A DNA stretch of 64,000 bases from Massilia sp. erpn (GCF_024400215.1 NZ_CP053748.1:3038001-3102000), one strand, 5' to 3'. Shown: positions 37,601-46,337, counted from the first letter of the stretch. Notes: generated by a model not told the origin, from the sequence alone. Program-made: numbers and translations.

Positions 37601-38761
37601 ATGTCCAATCAGGCAGAACAAAAAGTGCTCAGCGCCGTCCCCCATTCCGCTCCGGCGCCTGCCGCACCGGCCGCGCCGGCCGGCAAGAACCCGCCGAATC
37701 CCCGCGTCATGATCGTGGCCGGCCTGATTGCCCTGGCCGCCATCGGCGCCGGCGGCCGCATGTGGTATCGCAGCCATTACTTCGTCGAGACCGAGAATGC
37801 CTATGTGGCCGGCCACGTCCATCCGGTGTCCTCGCGCATCGCCGGCGTGGTGAGCAAGGTGCTGATCGAAGATAACCAGCTGGTCAAGGAAGGCCAGGTC
37901 ATTGCCGAACTCGATCCCTTCGACCAGCATGTGAAAGTGGAGCAGATCCAGGCCCAGATCGAAACGGCCGAACAGCAGGTGCTGCAGTCGGAAGCGCAGA
38001 TCGCCCAGGTCAATGCCCAGGCCAGCGCCGCCTCCGCCCAGGTGGCCCAGTCCGAAGCCCAGCTGCTGCGTGCCAAGCAGGACGCCGAGCGCTATGGCCA
38101 GCTGTACACCAGCCAGATGAAGGCCGTGTCGAAAGCCGAACTGGATGCCGCCACCGCCGCCCGCACCAGCGCCGCCGCCGACCTGGCCGCGCGCAAGGAC
38201 AGCGCCGCCGCCGCCAAGGCCCAGATCACCGCCGCCACCTCGGCGCGCGAAGTGCAGAAAGCCCAGATCAAGGTGCTGCGCGTACAACTGAAAGACGCCC
38301 AGCAGCAGCTCGCCTACAACCAGGTGCTGGCGCCCGTCACCGGCCGTATCGGCAAGCGCACCATCGAAGTGGGCCAGCGCGTGCAGGCCGGCCAGCAGCT
38401 GACCGCCATCGTGCAGGACAATGTCTGGGTCACCGCCAACTTCAAGGAAACCCAGCTCGCCGAAATGCACGTGGGCCAGCAGGTGCATGTGACGGTGGAC
38501 GCCTTCCCCGGCAAGGAACTGGTGGGCCGCGTGGACAGCTTTGCACCGGCCTCCGGCGCCCAGTTTGCGCTGCTGCCGGCCGATAACGCCACCGGCAACT
38601 TCACCAAGATCGTGCAGCGCGTGCCGGTCAAGATCACGCTCAAGGCGGAAGACATCAAAGCCATGGGCGGCCGCCTGGCGCCCGGCATGTCGGCCATCGC
38701 CGAAGTGGCGCTGAAAGAAGGCGACCTGAAAGAGGGCGGCCTGAAAGTCGCGGTCCACTAA
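37601..38761 (+). CDS. emrA: HlyD/EmrA-type membrane fusion protein
   Basis: This is a 386-residue periplasmic adaptor. It has a cytoplasmic Pro/Ala N-terminus, one TM helix (about 38-58), the lipoyl half 'ENAYVAGHVHPVSSRIAGVV' (about 65-85), a long alpha-hairpin coiled coil rich in Gln/Ala (about 115-230) and a beta-barrel with 'VLAPVTGRIGKRTIEVGQRV'. It connects the EmrB pump to the outer-membrane channel. It is the first gene of emrA-emrB-OMF, 11 nt before emrB, under TetR control. Confidence 0.93.
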   Translation: MSNQAEQKVLSAVPHSAPAPAAPAAPAGKNPPNPRVMIVAGLIALAAIGAGGRMWYRSHYFVETENAYVAGHVHPVSSRIAGVVSKVLIEDNQLVKEGQVIAELDPFDQHVKVEQIQAQIETAEQQVLQSEAQIAQVNAQASAASAQVAQSEAQLLRAKQDAERYGQLYTSQMKAVSKAELDAATAARTSAAADLAARKDSAAAAKAQITAATSAREVQKAQIKVLRVQLKDAQQQLAYNQVLAPVTGRIGKRTIEVGQRVQAGQQLTAIVQDNVWVTANFKETQLAEMHVGQQVHVTVDAFPGKELVGRVDSFAPASGAQFALLPADNATGNFTKIVQRVPVKITLKAEDIKAMGGRLAPGMSAIAEVALKEGDLKEGGLKVAVH

Positions 38762-38772
38762 GGAGAGCAGCG

Positions 38773-40365
38773 ATGAGCGCTACGCAAACCCTGTCCGCGG
38801 CGGACCCGCATGCCCTTGGCAAGGTCGATGCCCGTACCTGGATCGCCGTCGCCGCCGGCATGCTGGGCGCCTTCATGGCGGTGCTGGATATCCAGATCAC
38901 CAACAGCTCGCTGAAGGACATCCTCGGTTCGCTTTCGGCCACCCAGGAAGAGGGTTCGTGGATCTCCACCGCCTATCTGGTGGCCGAGATCATCGTCATT
39001 CCCCTGACCGGCCTGTTGACCCGCGTCTTCGGCCTGCGCAGCTATATGATGGGCACCACCGCCCTGTTCCTGGTGTTCTCCACCATGTGCGGCATGGCCT
39101 GGAACCTGGAGAGCATGATCGTGTTCCGCATGCTGCAAGGTTTTACCGGCGGCGCCCTGATTCCGATGGCGATGACCCTGGTGATGGCCAAGCTGCCGCC
39201 ATCCAAGCGCGCCACCGGCATGGCCATCTTCGGCCTGACCGCCACGCTGGCACCGGCCATGGGACCGACCTTCGGCGGCTACCTGAGCGAAATCTATGGC
39301 TGGCCTTCGATCTTCTACATCAACTGGGCGCCAGGCATCCTGCTGATGATGGGCATGGCCTATGGCCTGGACAAGGAAAAAACCAAGCTCGATCAGCTGT
39401 TCAACGCCGACTGGCTGGGCATCGGCTTCATGGCCATGGGCCTGGGCTGCCTGACCATCTTCCTGGAAGAGGGCAATAGCAAGGACTGGTTCGACTCCCT
39501 TTTCATCATCGCCTTCGCCACGATGGCCGTGATCGGCATTCTGGGCTGGATCATCACCAGCAATACGCGCGCCCAGCCCTTCGTCAATCTGGGCCTGTAC
39601 AGCCACCGCAACTTCCTGGTGGCCACCGCGCTGTCGGCAATCATGGGCATGGGCCTGTACGGTTCTTCCTTCCTGCTGCCGCTGTTCCTGGGCCAGATCG
39701 CGGGCTACTCGCCCATGCAGATCGGCGAAGTGATCATGTGGGTAGGCTTGCCGCAGCTGTTTGTCATGCCCTTCGTGGCCAAGCTCTCGTCGAAGATCGA
39801 CAACCGCCTGCTGTGCTCCTTCGGCCTGCTGCTGTTCGGCGCTTCCTGCCTGATGAACGCGTACATGGACGCCACCACCGCCTACGACCAGCTGCTGTGG
39901 TCCCAGGTGCTGCGCGCGCTGGGCCAGCCCTTCATCATGCTGACCCTGTCGAACTTCGCCATGAACGGCGTCGGTCCGAAAGACATGCCCTCGGCATCGA
40001 GCCTGTTCAATATGACCCGTAATCTCGGCGGCTCCATCGGCATCGCCCTGCTGGCCACCGCGCTGACCAAGCGCGAGCAGTTCCACTCCGCGCGCCTGGG
40101 CGAATCGGTGACGGCGTTTTCCAGCGAGGTGGTGCAGCGCCTGGACGTGCTCACGCAATCCTTCATCAGCCGCGGCATGGACCCCGGCACGGCTTCGAAT
40201 ATGGCGATGAAAGCCATCGACAACCTGGTGCGGCGCGAAGCCTTTGTGATGGGCTATAACGACGGCTTCCTGCTGGTTGGCTGGATACTGCTGGCCTGCA
40301 TCCCGGTCCTGTGGCTGTCCGACAAAGTCAAGTCGCCTTCGGGCGGCGGTGGTGGCGCGCACTAA
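38773..40365 (+). CDS. emrB: DHA2 family (14-TM) drug efflux permease
   Basis: This is a 530-residue MFS permease of the DHA2/EmrB type with about 14 hydrophobic segments. The family signatures are 'GAFMAVLDIQITNSSL' in TM1 and 'GFTGGALIPMAMTLVMAKLP' in TM4. It exports hydrophobic drugs or uncouplers by proton antiport through EmrA and a TolC-like channel. The ATG follows AAGGAGAGCAGCG. The gene order adaptor-permease-channel gives a complete tripartite pump. Confidence 0.94.
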   Translation: MSATQTLSAADPHALGKVDARTWIAVAAGMLGAFMAVLDIQITNSSLKDILGSLSATQEEGSWISTAYLVAEIIVIPLTGLLTRVFGLRSYMMGTTALFLVFSTMCGMAWNLESMIVFRMLQGFTGGALIPMAMTLVMAKLPPSKRATGMAIFGLTATLAPAMGPTFGGYLSEIYGWPSIFYINWAPGILLMMGMAYGLDKEKTKLDQLFNADWLGIGFMAMGLGCLTIFLEEGNSKDWFDSLFIIAFATMAVIGILGWIITSNTRAQPFVNLGLYSHRNFLVATALSAIMGMGLYGSSFLLPLFLGQIAGYSPMQIGEVIMWVGLPQLFVMPFVAKLSSKIDNRLLCSFGLLLFGASCLMNAYMDATTAYDQLLWSQVLRALGQPFIMLTLSNFAMNGVGPKDMPSASSLFNMTRNLGGSIGIALLATALTKREQFHSARLGESVTAFSSEVVQRLDVLTQSFISRGMDPGTASNMAMKAIDNLVRREAFVMGYNDGFLLVGWILLACIPVLWLSDKVKSPSGGGGGAH

Positions 40366-40396
40366 GCGGCGCGCAAACTAGAAAGAGGAAAAGAAT

Positions 40397-41857
40397 ATGT
40401 TCGCAACTACGCTCCAAACCACCAAACGCCTGGCGCTGGCCGCCGCCGTTGGCCTGGCCCTGTCGGCCTGCAGCACGGTCGGCAGCGATTTCAAGGCGCC
40501 GAAAAACGTCGGCGATAGCGCCTTCCGCCACGCGCCGCAGGGCAGCGCCGCCGAAGCGCGCCTGCCGCAGCAATGGTGGACCATCTTCGGGGACGAAACC
40601 CTGAACCGCCTGGAACAGCAAGCCTTGCACGACAATCCCTCGGTGCAGGCCGCCGCCCAGCGCCTGCTGCAGGCGGAAGCCCAGCTGGGCGTGGCGCGCG
40701 CCAACCAACAGCCCTCGCTGAGCGTGAACACCTCGGTGGCCAACTCGCGCACCTCGGCCAATACCTCGCAAGGCATCGCCCTGGGCCACCGCTCCATCAG
40801 CGGCAACCAGTACTCGCTGGGCGCCTCCATGTCCTATGAGCTGGACCTGCTGGGCCGCGTGCGCCGCGCCGTGGAAGCGGCCGACGCGCAAGCCCTGGCC
40901 GCCCAGGCCGACCGCGACGGCGTGCTGCTGCTCCTGTCCTCGCAAGTCGCCAGCAGCTACTGGCAATTGCGCGGCCTGGATGCCGAACTGGTGATCCTGA
41001 ACAATGCGCTGAGCACCCGCCGCGAAAGCGAAGAACTGGTCAACGCCCGCTTCAACGCCGGCCTGTCGAATGAGCTGGACACCTCGCGCGCCCGCATCGA
41101 ACGCGCCAATGCCGAAGCCGACCTGCAGGAAGTGCAGCGTCAGCGCAACCAGCTGGAACATGGCCTGGCCGTGCTGCTCGGCGCGTCGCCCTCGGCCACC
41201 GTGCTGCCTGCGCTTGCCGGCAGCGCGATGCCGCAGCCGCCTGTGATTCCGGCCGGCCTGCCGGCGAGCCTGCTGGGCCAGCGTCCCGACCTGGCAGGCA
41301 GCGTTGCCACCCTGCGCGCCGCCAATGCGCAGATCGGCGTGGCCGAAGGCGCCTTCTATCCTGCGCTGACCCTGACCGGCAACTTCGGCTTCGCCTCCGA
41401 AAAACTCAGCGATACGCTGAAGAGCGGTTCGCGCGTCTTCAGCGCCGGCCCGCTCGGCCTGTCCCTGCCCATCTTCGACGGCGGCCGCAACAAGGCCAAT
41501 CTCGCCCTGGCCAAAGCCCGCTACGAAGAAGCCATCGCCAACCACCAAGGCAAGCTGCTGACCGCCCTGCGTGAAGTGGAAGACGCCCTGTCCGACGCCC
41601 AGCAGCGCAAACAGCAAGGCGAACTGCAAACCGCTTCGCGTGACGCCGCCGCCCGCGCCTACCAGGTCGCCCTGGCCCGCTACGAGCGCGGCATTTCCAC
41701 CTACCTGGACGTGACCGACGCCCAGCGCAGCGCCCTGTCCACCGAGCGCGCCGCCGCCCAGATCGGCACCCAGCGCCTGCTGGCAGCGGTCGCCGTGGCT
41801 CGCGCCCTTGGCGCCGGCTGGCAACCCGATGCCCGCCTCGCCACCGTCACCCAATAA
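40397..41857 (+). CDS. NodT-type outer membrane efflux lipoprotein
   Basis: This is a 486-residue outer-membrane factor. The lipoprotein signal has lipobox LSAC ('AVGLALSACSTVGSDFKAP', Cys about 22). The body carries two repeated OEP domains (about 60-250 and 275-470) with 'QQWWTIFGDETLNRLEQQAL'. Such trimers form the TolC-like channel for the EmrAB pump encoded just upstream. Repeat locus B begins 3 nt after the stop. Confidence 0.94.
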   Translation: MFATTLQTTKRLALAAAVGLALSACSTVGSDFKAPKNVGDSAFRHAPQGSAAEARLPQQWWTIFGDETLNRLEQQALHDNPSVQAAAQRLLQAEAQLGVARANQQPSLSVNTSVANSRTSANTSQGIALGHRSISGNQYSLGASMSYELDLLGRVRRAVEAADAQALAAQADRDGVLLLLSSQVASSYWQLRGLDAELVILNNALSTRRESEELVNARFNAGLSNELDTSRARIERANAEADLQEVQRQRNQLEHGLAVLLGASPSATVLPALAGSAMPQPPVIPAGLPASLLGQRPDLAGSVATLRAANAQIGVAEGAFYPALTLTGNFGFASEKLSDTLKSGSRVFSAGPLGLSLPIFDGGRNKANLALAKARYEEAIANHQGKLLTALREVEDALSDAQQRKQQGELQTASRDAAARAYQVALARYERGISTYLDVTDAQRSALSTERAAAQIGTQRLLAAVAVARALGAGWQPDARLATVTQ

Positions 41858-41860
41858 GGT

Positions 41861-41931
41861 TTGCGCCAAATCAAACAATGTCCAACCGTGGTGCCAGGCA
41901 CCAGGGTTGGACATTGTTTGAGCAAAGTCAA
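41861..41931. repeat. Composite palindromic repeat locus B (1 hairpin, 2 dyads)
   Basis: Dyads TTGCG-CCAA-ATCAA (41861-41874) and TTGAG-CAAA-GTCAA (41918-41931), 57 bp apart, enclose a 39-nt palindrome (41877-41915). It starts 3 nt after the stop of the outer-membrane factor. Confidence 0.9.
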
Positions 41932-41953
41932 ACCTTGCACCTTACGCGGAAGA

Positions 41954-42010
41954 GGCCGGCAGTCATGGGACTTGCCGGCCCGAAGCGTCTATTCCTAAGC
42001 ATGGCTTAGG
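41954..42010. other. Two hairpin-forming sequences upstream of the first dehydrogenase
   Basis: GGCCGGC (41954-41960) pairs with GCCGGCC (41974-41980), and CCTAAGC (41994-42000) pairs with GCTTAGG (42004-42010) across an ATG loop. Neither is followed by a T-run. They may terminate the efflux operon with Rho or act as binding sites. Together with repeat B they fill the gap 41858-42030. Confidence 0.4.
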
Positions 42011-42031
42011 AGTCTTGTTCATCCTGCTACA

Positions 42032-42093
42032 TTTATTCCTTTTGTTTGGTAATCGATACTGGCTGCACTTTGCAACCTGTATAGGAGAACCAG
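42032..42093 (+). promoter_or_regulatory. Duplicated leader of dehydrogenase copy 1
   Basis: TTTATTCCT (42032-42040) and CGATACTGGCTGCACTT (42054-42070) recur with identical spacing before the second dehydrogenase (43792-43800 and 43814-43830). The second block ends 23 nt before the ATG in both. The duplication therefore includes promoter DNA. Confidence 0.6.
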
Positions 42094-42696
42094 ATGAAAG
42101 CAGTAGTAATCGGCGCCAGCGGCACCATCGGACAAGCCATCGTGGAAGCTTTGGGCCAGCGCCATGAGATCGTCACCGTGGGCAGCCATAGCGGCCAGCA
42201 TCAAGCGGACGTGACGGACATCGCCCAGGTGCGCGCCCTGTTCGAGCAAATCGGCAAGGTGGATGCGGTGGTGGTGGCGGCCGGCATCCTGCATATCGGC
42301 CCGCTGGACGAGATGACGCCGGAGCAGTTCTACGTTGGCCTGAACAGCAAGCTGATGGGCCAGGTCAATATGGTCCTGGTCGCCCAGCACTACCTGAACG
42401 ATGGCGGTTCCATCACCCTGACCAGCGGCGTCGATGCGCACCAGCCGATCCGCCACGGCGCCAACGCCAGCACCTCCAATGCCGCCGTCGAAGGCTTCGT
42501 GCGCGCCGCAGCGGCGGAGCTGAAGCGCGGCCTCCGCATTAATGTGGTCAATCCCACCCTCGTCACCGAATCCGCATCCAAGTACGGCCACCTGTTCCCC
42601 GGCTTCGAAACCGTCCCCGCCAAGCGCGTCGCACTCGCCTATGTACGCAGCGTCGAAGGCATCGAAACCGGCCAAACCTACAAAATCTGGAACTAA
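42094..42696 (+). CDS. Short-chain dehydrogenase/reductase, copy 1
   Basis: This is a 200-residue compact SDR. It begins 'MKAVVIGASGTIGQAIVEAL' (Gly-rich NADP site GxSGxIG) and has 'VVAAGILHIGPL' after beta-4 and the catalytic-region Ser in 'SITLTSGVDAHQP'. The Tyr-x-x-x-Lys motif is not obvious at the usual place (the helix reads 'GANASTSNAAVEGFVRAAA', Asn/Ser replacing Tyr). That makes it a divergent, YwnB-like SDR of unknown substrate. It is a close paralogue of 43854-44453; a LysR gene lies between them. Confidence 0.88.
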   Translation: MKAVVIGASGTIGQAIVEALGQRHEIVTVGSHSGQHQADVTDIAQVRALFEQIGKVDAVVVAAGILHIGPLDEMTPEQFYVGLNSKLMGQVNMVLVAQHYLNDGGSITLTSGVDAHQPIRHGANASTSNAAVEGFVRAAAAELKRGLRINVVNPTLVTESASKYGHLFPGFETVPAKRVALAYVRSVEGIETGQTYKIWN

Positions 42697-42709
42697 GCCC
42701 CCAAGCCGT

Positions 42710-42837
42710 TTGAGCCAAATCAACGAATGTCCAACCCTGGTGTCAGGCACTGGACCAGGACATTCTTTGAGAAAAATCAAGCAATGTCCAACCCTGGTGC
42801 CTGGCACCAGGGTTGGACATTTGTTGATGCAGATCAA
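42710..42837. repeat. Composite palindromic repeat locus C (2 hairpins, 3 dyads)
   Basis: Dyads at 42710-42723, 42767-42780 and 42824-42837 (TTGAT-GCAG-ATCAA, a perfect FNR-type dyad) alternate with palindromes 42726-42764 and 42783-42821. The period is 57 bp. It begins 13 nt after the dehydrogenase stop, and the last dyad overlaps the stop codon of the convergent LysR gene. Confidence 0.9.
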
Positions 42838-43748
42838 AGGTGGGGGCCGGTGGGCGGCCAGGGGGCGCTGGGGCCGAAGCGTTCGAGCAGGAAGTCGATC
42901 AGGGTGGTGAGCTTGGGCGTGGGCTGGCGGTCGCGCGAGTACAGCAGGTGCATGGGACGCGGCTGGGGAATATGCTCCTGCAGCAGCGGCACGAGGCGGC
43001 CAGCGGCGATATCCCGGGCGAGCATCAGGTCGGCCTGCATGATGATGCCGAAGCCGCTCAGCGCGGCCATGCGCAGCGACTGGCTGTTGTTGGAGCGGAA
43101 GCGGCTGGGCGGCACGGCGTTGCCGTTCTTTTGTCCGCGCAGCCGCCAGCGTGCCTGCGGATTCCAGTTGAGGAAATCAAGACATTCATGCTGCACCAGC
43201 TCTTCAGGCGTGTGCGGCGTGCCGCGCTGCGCCAGGTATTCGGGGGCAGCGCAGATCACTACGCCATATGGCCGCAGCGGCCGCGCCACCATGCTCGAAT
43301 CCTGCAGGGTGCCGATGCGCAGGCCGATGTCGAAGCCTTCGTCGACCAGGTCAACCACGCGGTCGCTCAGATTCAGGTCGACGCTCACTTCCGGGTACAG
43401 GTCCAGATACTCGGTCAGCGCGGGACTGAGCCACTCGGCGCCAAACGAAACCGGCGCCGTGATCTTCAGCCGTCCGCGCGGCACGGCGCGCATCGCCTCG
43501 GCCACCGATTCGGCGCTCTGGATCTGCGCCAGTATAAGGCGGCATTGCTCGGCGTACTGGCGTCCGATCTCGGTCAGCGACTGGCGCCGCGTGGTGCGCG
43601 AGAGCAGGGCGGCGCCGAGGCGTTGTTCCAGTGCGCGGATATGCTTGCCCACCATGACCGGCGATATCTCGAAGCGTTCCGCCGCCGCCGTGAAACTGCC
43701 GGCATCGACCACGGCGACGAAAATCTCCATGCTGCGTAACTTGTCCAT
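42834..43748 (-). CDS. LysR family transcriptional regulator
   Basis: This is a 304-residue LysR regulator: HTH 'SFTAAAERFEISPVMVGKHI' in residues 1-60 and effector domain in 90-290. It is of the common DsdC/YhaJ-like group that controls oxidoreductases. It is divergent from dehydrogenase copy 2 and convergent with copy 1, which suggests that it regulates one or both. A perfect dyad (43755-43769) lies 6 nt before its start codon. Confidence 0.93.
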   Translation of the reverse strand: MDKLRSMEIFVAVVDAGSFTAAAERFEISPVMVGKHIRALEQRLGAALLSRTTRRQSLTEIGRQYAEQCRLILAQIQSAESVAEAMRAVPRGRLKITAPVSFGAEWLSPALTEYLDLYPEVSVDLNLSDRVVDLVDEGFDIGLRIGTLQDSSMVARPLRPYGVVICAAPEYLAQRGTPHTPEELVQHECLDFLNWNPQARWRLRGQKNGNAVPPSRFRSNNSQSLRMAALSGFGIIMQADLMLARDIAAGRLVPLLQEHIPQPRPMHLLYSRDRQPTPKLTTLIDFLLERFGPSAPWPPTGPHL

Positions 43749-43754
43749 TGATTG

Positions 43755-43769
43755 CTAACTGCTGGTTAG
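43755..43769. promoter_or_regulatory. Candidate LysR operator
   Basis: CTAAC (43755-43759), TGCTG, GTTAG (43765-43769): a perfect 15-bp dyad between the LysR gene and dehydrogenase copy 2, where an autoregulatory LysR site is expected. Confidence 0.5.
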
Positions 43770-43791
43770 TAATGTTATTCATATTAGCGTA

Positions 43792-43853
43792 TTTATTCCT
43801 CGCGCGTACTGGCCGATACTGGCTGCACTTCATAACCGAACAGGAGAGCAGTA
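43792..43853 (+). promoter_or_regulatory. Duplicated leader of dehydrogenase copy 2
   Basis: TTTATTCCT (43792-43800) and CGATACTGGCTGCACTT (43814-43830) match the leader of copy 1 with the same spacing to each other and to the ATG. They probably contain shared promoter or regulator sites. Confidence 0.6.
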
Positions 43854-44453
43854 ATGAAAGTCGTCATCATTGGAGCCAATGGGGAAGTCGGCAAGGCCGT
43901 GGCACAAGAGCTGGGCCAGCGCCACGAAATCGTCAGCGTTGGCAGCAGCAGCGGCCAGTACCAGGCCGACATCACGGACATCGCCCAGGTGCGCGCGCTG
44001 TTCGACAAGATCGGCAAGGTGGATGCGGTGGTCGTCACCGCCGGCGCCCTGCATTTCGGCCCGCTGTCGGAAATGACGCCCGAGCAGTTCCACATTGGCC
44101 TGAACAGCAAGTTGATGGGCCAGGTGAATGTGACCCTGGTCGCCCAGGAATACCTGAACGACGCCGGTTCCATCACGCTGACCAGCGGCATCGTCGGCGA
44201 GCAGCCGATCCGCAACGGCGCCAATGCCAGCGCGGTGAACGCGGCGGTGGATGGCTTCGCGCGCGGCGCGGCGATCGAGCTGAAACGCGGCCTGCGCATC
44301 AACTCCATCAGCCCGACCCTGCTGACCGAGTCGCAGCCGAAATACGGCCCGTATTTCTACGGCTTCGAAACGGTGCCCGCCGCCCGCGTCGCACTGGCTT
44401 ACAGCCGCAGCGTGGAAGGCGCGGAAACGGGCAAGACTTACCGCATCTGGTAA
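43854..44453 (+). CDS. Short-chain dehydrogenase/reductase, copy 2
   Basis: This is a 199-residue paralogue of 42094-42696, similar from end to end ('MKVVIIGANGEVGKAVAQEL', 'VVVTAGALHFGPLSEMTPEQ', 'GLNSKLMGQVNVTLVAQEYL'). It has an NADP-type Gly-rich motif GANGxVG. As in copy 1, the usual catalytic Tyr position reads 'NGANASAVNAAVDGF', so the active site is atypical. It is divergent from the LysR gene. The substrate is unknown. Confidence 0.88.
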   Translation: MKVVIIGANGEVGKAVAQELGQRHEIVSVGSSSGQYQADITDIAQVRALFDKIGKVDAVVVTAGALHFGPLSEMTPEQFHIGLNSKLMGQVNVTLVAQEYLNDAGSITLTSGIVGEQPIRNGANASAVNAAVDGFARGAAIELKRGLRINSISPTLLTESQPKYGPYFYGFETVPAARVALAYSRSVEGAETGKTYRIW

Positions 44454-44471
44454 GCCGTTCTGGGATTACAA

Positions 44472-44505
44472 TGTGGCCTCTTTTTCATCTCAATCGAAGG
44501 CCACA
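44472..44505 (+). promoter_or_regulatory. Hairpin covering the start of the M49 peptidase gene
   Basis: TGTGGCCT (44472-44479) and AGGCCACA (44498-44505) form a perfect 8-bp stem with an 18-nt loop. The 3' arm contains the AAGG ribosome-binding bases and the first base of the ATG (44505). Such a structure could limit translation until melted or bound. Confidence 0.5.
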
Positions 44506-46205
44506 TGAAAAAACTCCTGATCCCGCTGCTGCTGGCCATGGCCGGCAGCACTGCCTCCGCCGCTCCCGCCAGCGTCGCCGACTTGAACAAGATGAGCAAG
44601 CGCTTTGCGCCGGTCGAATTGAAGGCTGATGCGTCGAAGCTGTCGGCAGGCGACAAGAAAGCCATCGCCAAACTGATCGAAGCGGCCAAGATCGTCGATG
44701 TGCTGCAACTGCGCCAGCGCTGGTCCGGCAACGAGGCGCTGTGGGCCGCGCTGCAAAAGGATAAGTCGGCACTGGGCAAGGCGCGCCTGGACTACTTCTG
44801 GCTGAACAAGGGACCGTGGTCCATCATCGACGGTCACCAGTCCTTCCTGCCGGCCGAATACGCGGGCATCAGCATCCCGGCCAAGAAACCGGAAGCGGGT
44901 AACTTCTATCCGGCGGGTGCTTCGAAGGAAGCGGTGGAAGCGTGGATCAATTCCCAGTCCGCCGATGCGAAGAAGGATGCGCAGTGGTTCTTCACCACCA
45001 TCCGCGCCGGCGCCGACGGCAAATTCAAGACGGTGAAATATTCGGAGGAATACGCGGCCGAGATGCAGAAGCTGTCCGCGCTGCTGAAGGACGCGGCGGC
45101 AGCCACCGATAACGCCTCGCTGAAAAAATTCCTCAGCCTGCGCGCGGAAGCCTTCCTGTCCAACGATTACCTGGCCTCCGACTTTGCGTGGATGGATCTG
45201 GATTCGCCGGTCGATGTCACCATCGGCCCATACGAAACCTATAACGACGAGCTGTTTGGCTACAAGGCCGCCTTCGAAGCGTATGTGAGCATCCGCGACC
45301 AGAAGGAAACCAGCAAGCTCGATTTCTTCGCCAAGCATATGCAGGAGCTGGAAGATAATCTGCCGCTCGATGCGCAATACCGCAATCCGAAAGTCGGCGC
45401 GGTGGCGCCGATGGTGGTGGTGAACCAAGTGTATGGCGCGGGCGACGGCAATATGGGCGTGCAGACCGCCGCCTACAATCTGCCGAACGACGAGCGCATC
45501 ATCAGCCAGCGCGGTTCCAAGCGCGTCATGCTGAAGAACGTGCAGGAAGCGAAATTCAAGTCCACGCTGACGCCGATCGCCAAGCTGGTGCTGCGTCCCG
45601 CCGACCAGAAGGATCTCGACTTCAACTCCTTCTTCACGCATATTCTCGCGCACGAAATCACCCACGGCCTTGGTCCGCACATCACCAAGGTGAACGGCCA
45701 GGAATCGACGCCGCGCCAGGATCTGAAGGAAGCCTACTCCACGATTGAAGAAGCGAAAGCCGACGTCACCGGCCTGTTCGCCCTGATGTACATGATGAAG
45801 AAGGGCCAGCTGAAAGGCGTGCTGGGAGAAGGCGAAGCGGCCGAGCGCAAGCTGCACACCACTTTCCTCGCCTCGGCCTTCCGCACCTTGCACTTTGGCC
45901 TGACCGACTCGCACGCGCGCGGCATGGCGATCCAGGTCAACTACCTGCTCGACAAAGGCGGCTTCGTCTCGCATGGCGACGGCACCTTCTCGGTCGACTT
46001 CAAGAAGATCCGCCAGGCCGTGATTGACCTCGACCGCGAATTCCTCACGATCGAAGCCACCGGCGACTACGCCCGCGCCAAGCAGATGATGGACAAGTAT
46101 GTCGTCATCCGCCCCGACGTGCAGAAGGCGCTGGACAAGATGAAGACCGTCCCCAACGACATCCGCCCGAGCTTCCCCACCGCCAAAGCCCTGCTCGCCC
46201 ACTGA
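44505..46205 (+). CDS. Exported M49-like zinc metallopeptidase
   Basis: This is a 566-residue protein with a signal peptide (residues 1-19, 'MKKLLIPLLLAMAGSTASA'). The zinc site is HEITH (383-387) in 'THILAHEITHGLGPH', and the second Glu-bearing motif 'STIEEAKADVTGLFALMYM' lies at about 413-430. This pattern matches the dipeptidyl-peptidase III (M49) clan members annotated as Zn-dependent hydrolases, though the M49 signature HEXXGH is reduced to HEXXH here. It probably acts on peptides in the periplasm. Repeat locus D follows 4 nt after the stop. Confidence 0.82.
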   Translation: MKKLLIPLLLAMAGSTASAAPASVADLNKMSKRFAPVELKADASKLSAGDKKAIAKLIEAAKIVDVLQLRQRWSGNEALWAALQKDKSALGKARLDYFWLNKGPWSIIDGHQSFLPAEYAGISIPAKKPEAGNFYPAGASKEAVEAWINSQSADAKKDAQWFFTTIRAGADGKFKTVKYSEEYAAEMQKLSALLKDAAAATDNASLKKFLSLRAEAFLSNDYLASDFAWMDLDSPVDVTIGPYETYNDELFGYKAAFEAYVSIRDQKETSKLDFFAKHMQELEDNLPLDAQYRNPKVGAVAPMVVVNQVYGAGDGNMGVQTAAYNLPNDERIISQRGSKRVMLKNVQEAKFKSTLTPIAKLVLRPADQKDLDFNSFFTHILAHEITHGLGPHITKVNGQESTPRQDLKEAYSTIEEAKADVTGLFALMYMMKKGQLKGVLGEGEAAERKLHTTFLASAFRTLHFGLTDSHARGMAIQVNYLLDKGGFVSHGDGTFSVDFKKIRQAVIDLDREFLTIEATGDYARAKQMMDKYVVIRPDVQKALDKMKTVPNDIRPSFPTAKALLAH

Positions 46206-46209
46206 GCCT

Positions 46210-46337
46210 TTGATCTTCCTCAACAAATGTCCAACCCTGGTGTCAGGCACCAGGGTTGGACATTCTTTGAGAAAAATCAAACAATGTCCTACTCCGGTGC
46301 CTGACACCAGGGTTGGACATTGTTTGCGGAAGATCAA
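46210..46337. repeat. Composite palindromic repeat locus D (2 hairpins, 3 dyads)
   Basis: Dyads at 46210-46223, 46267-46280 and 46324-46337 alternate with palindromes 46226-46264 (perfect, 17-bp arms) and 46283-46321. The period is 57 bp. It begins 4 nt after the M49 peptidase stop. Confidence 0.92.

Noticed and set aside
42019..42837. Open frames with N-termini such as 'CPTLVPGTRVGH' or 'MSNPGVRH' at 42.0-42.8, 42.7-43.8, 46.2-46.5 and 63.9 kb
   Set aside because: These peptides are translations of the palindromic repeats joined to antisense frames of neighbouring genes.
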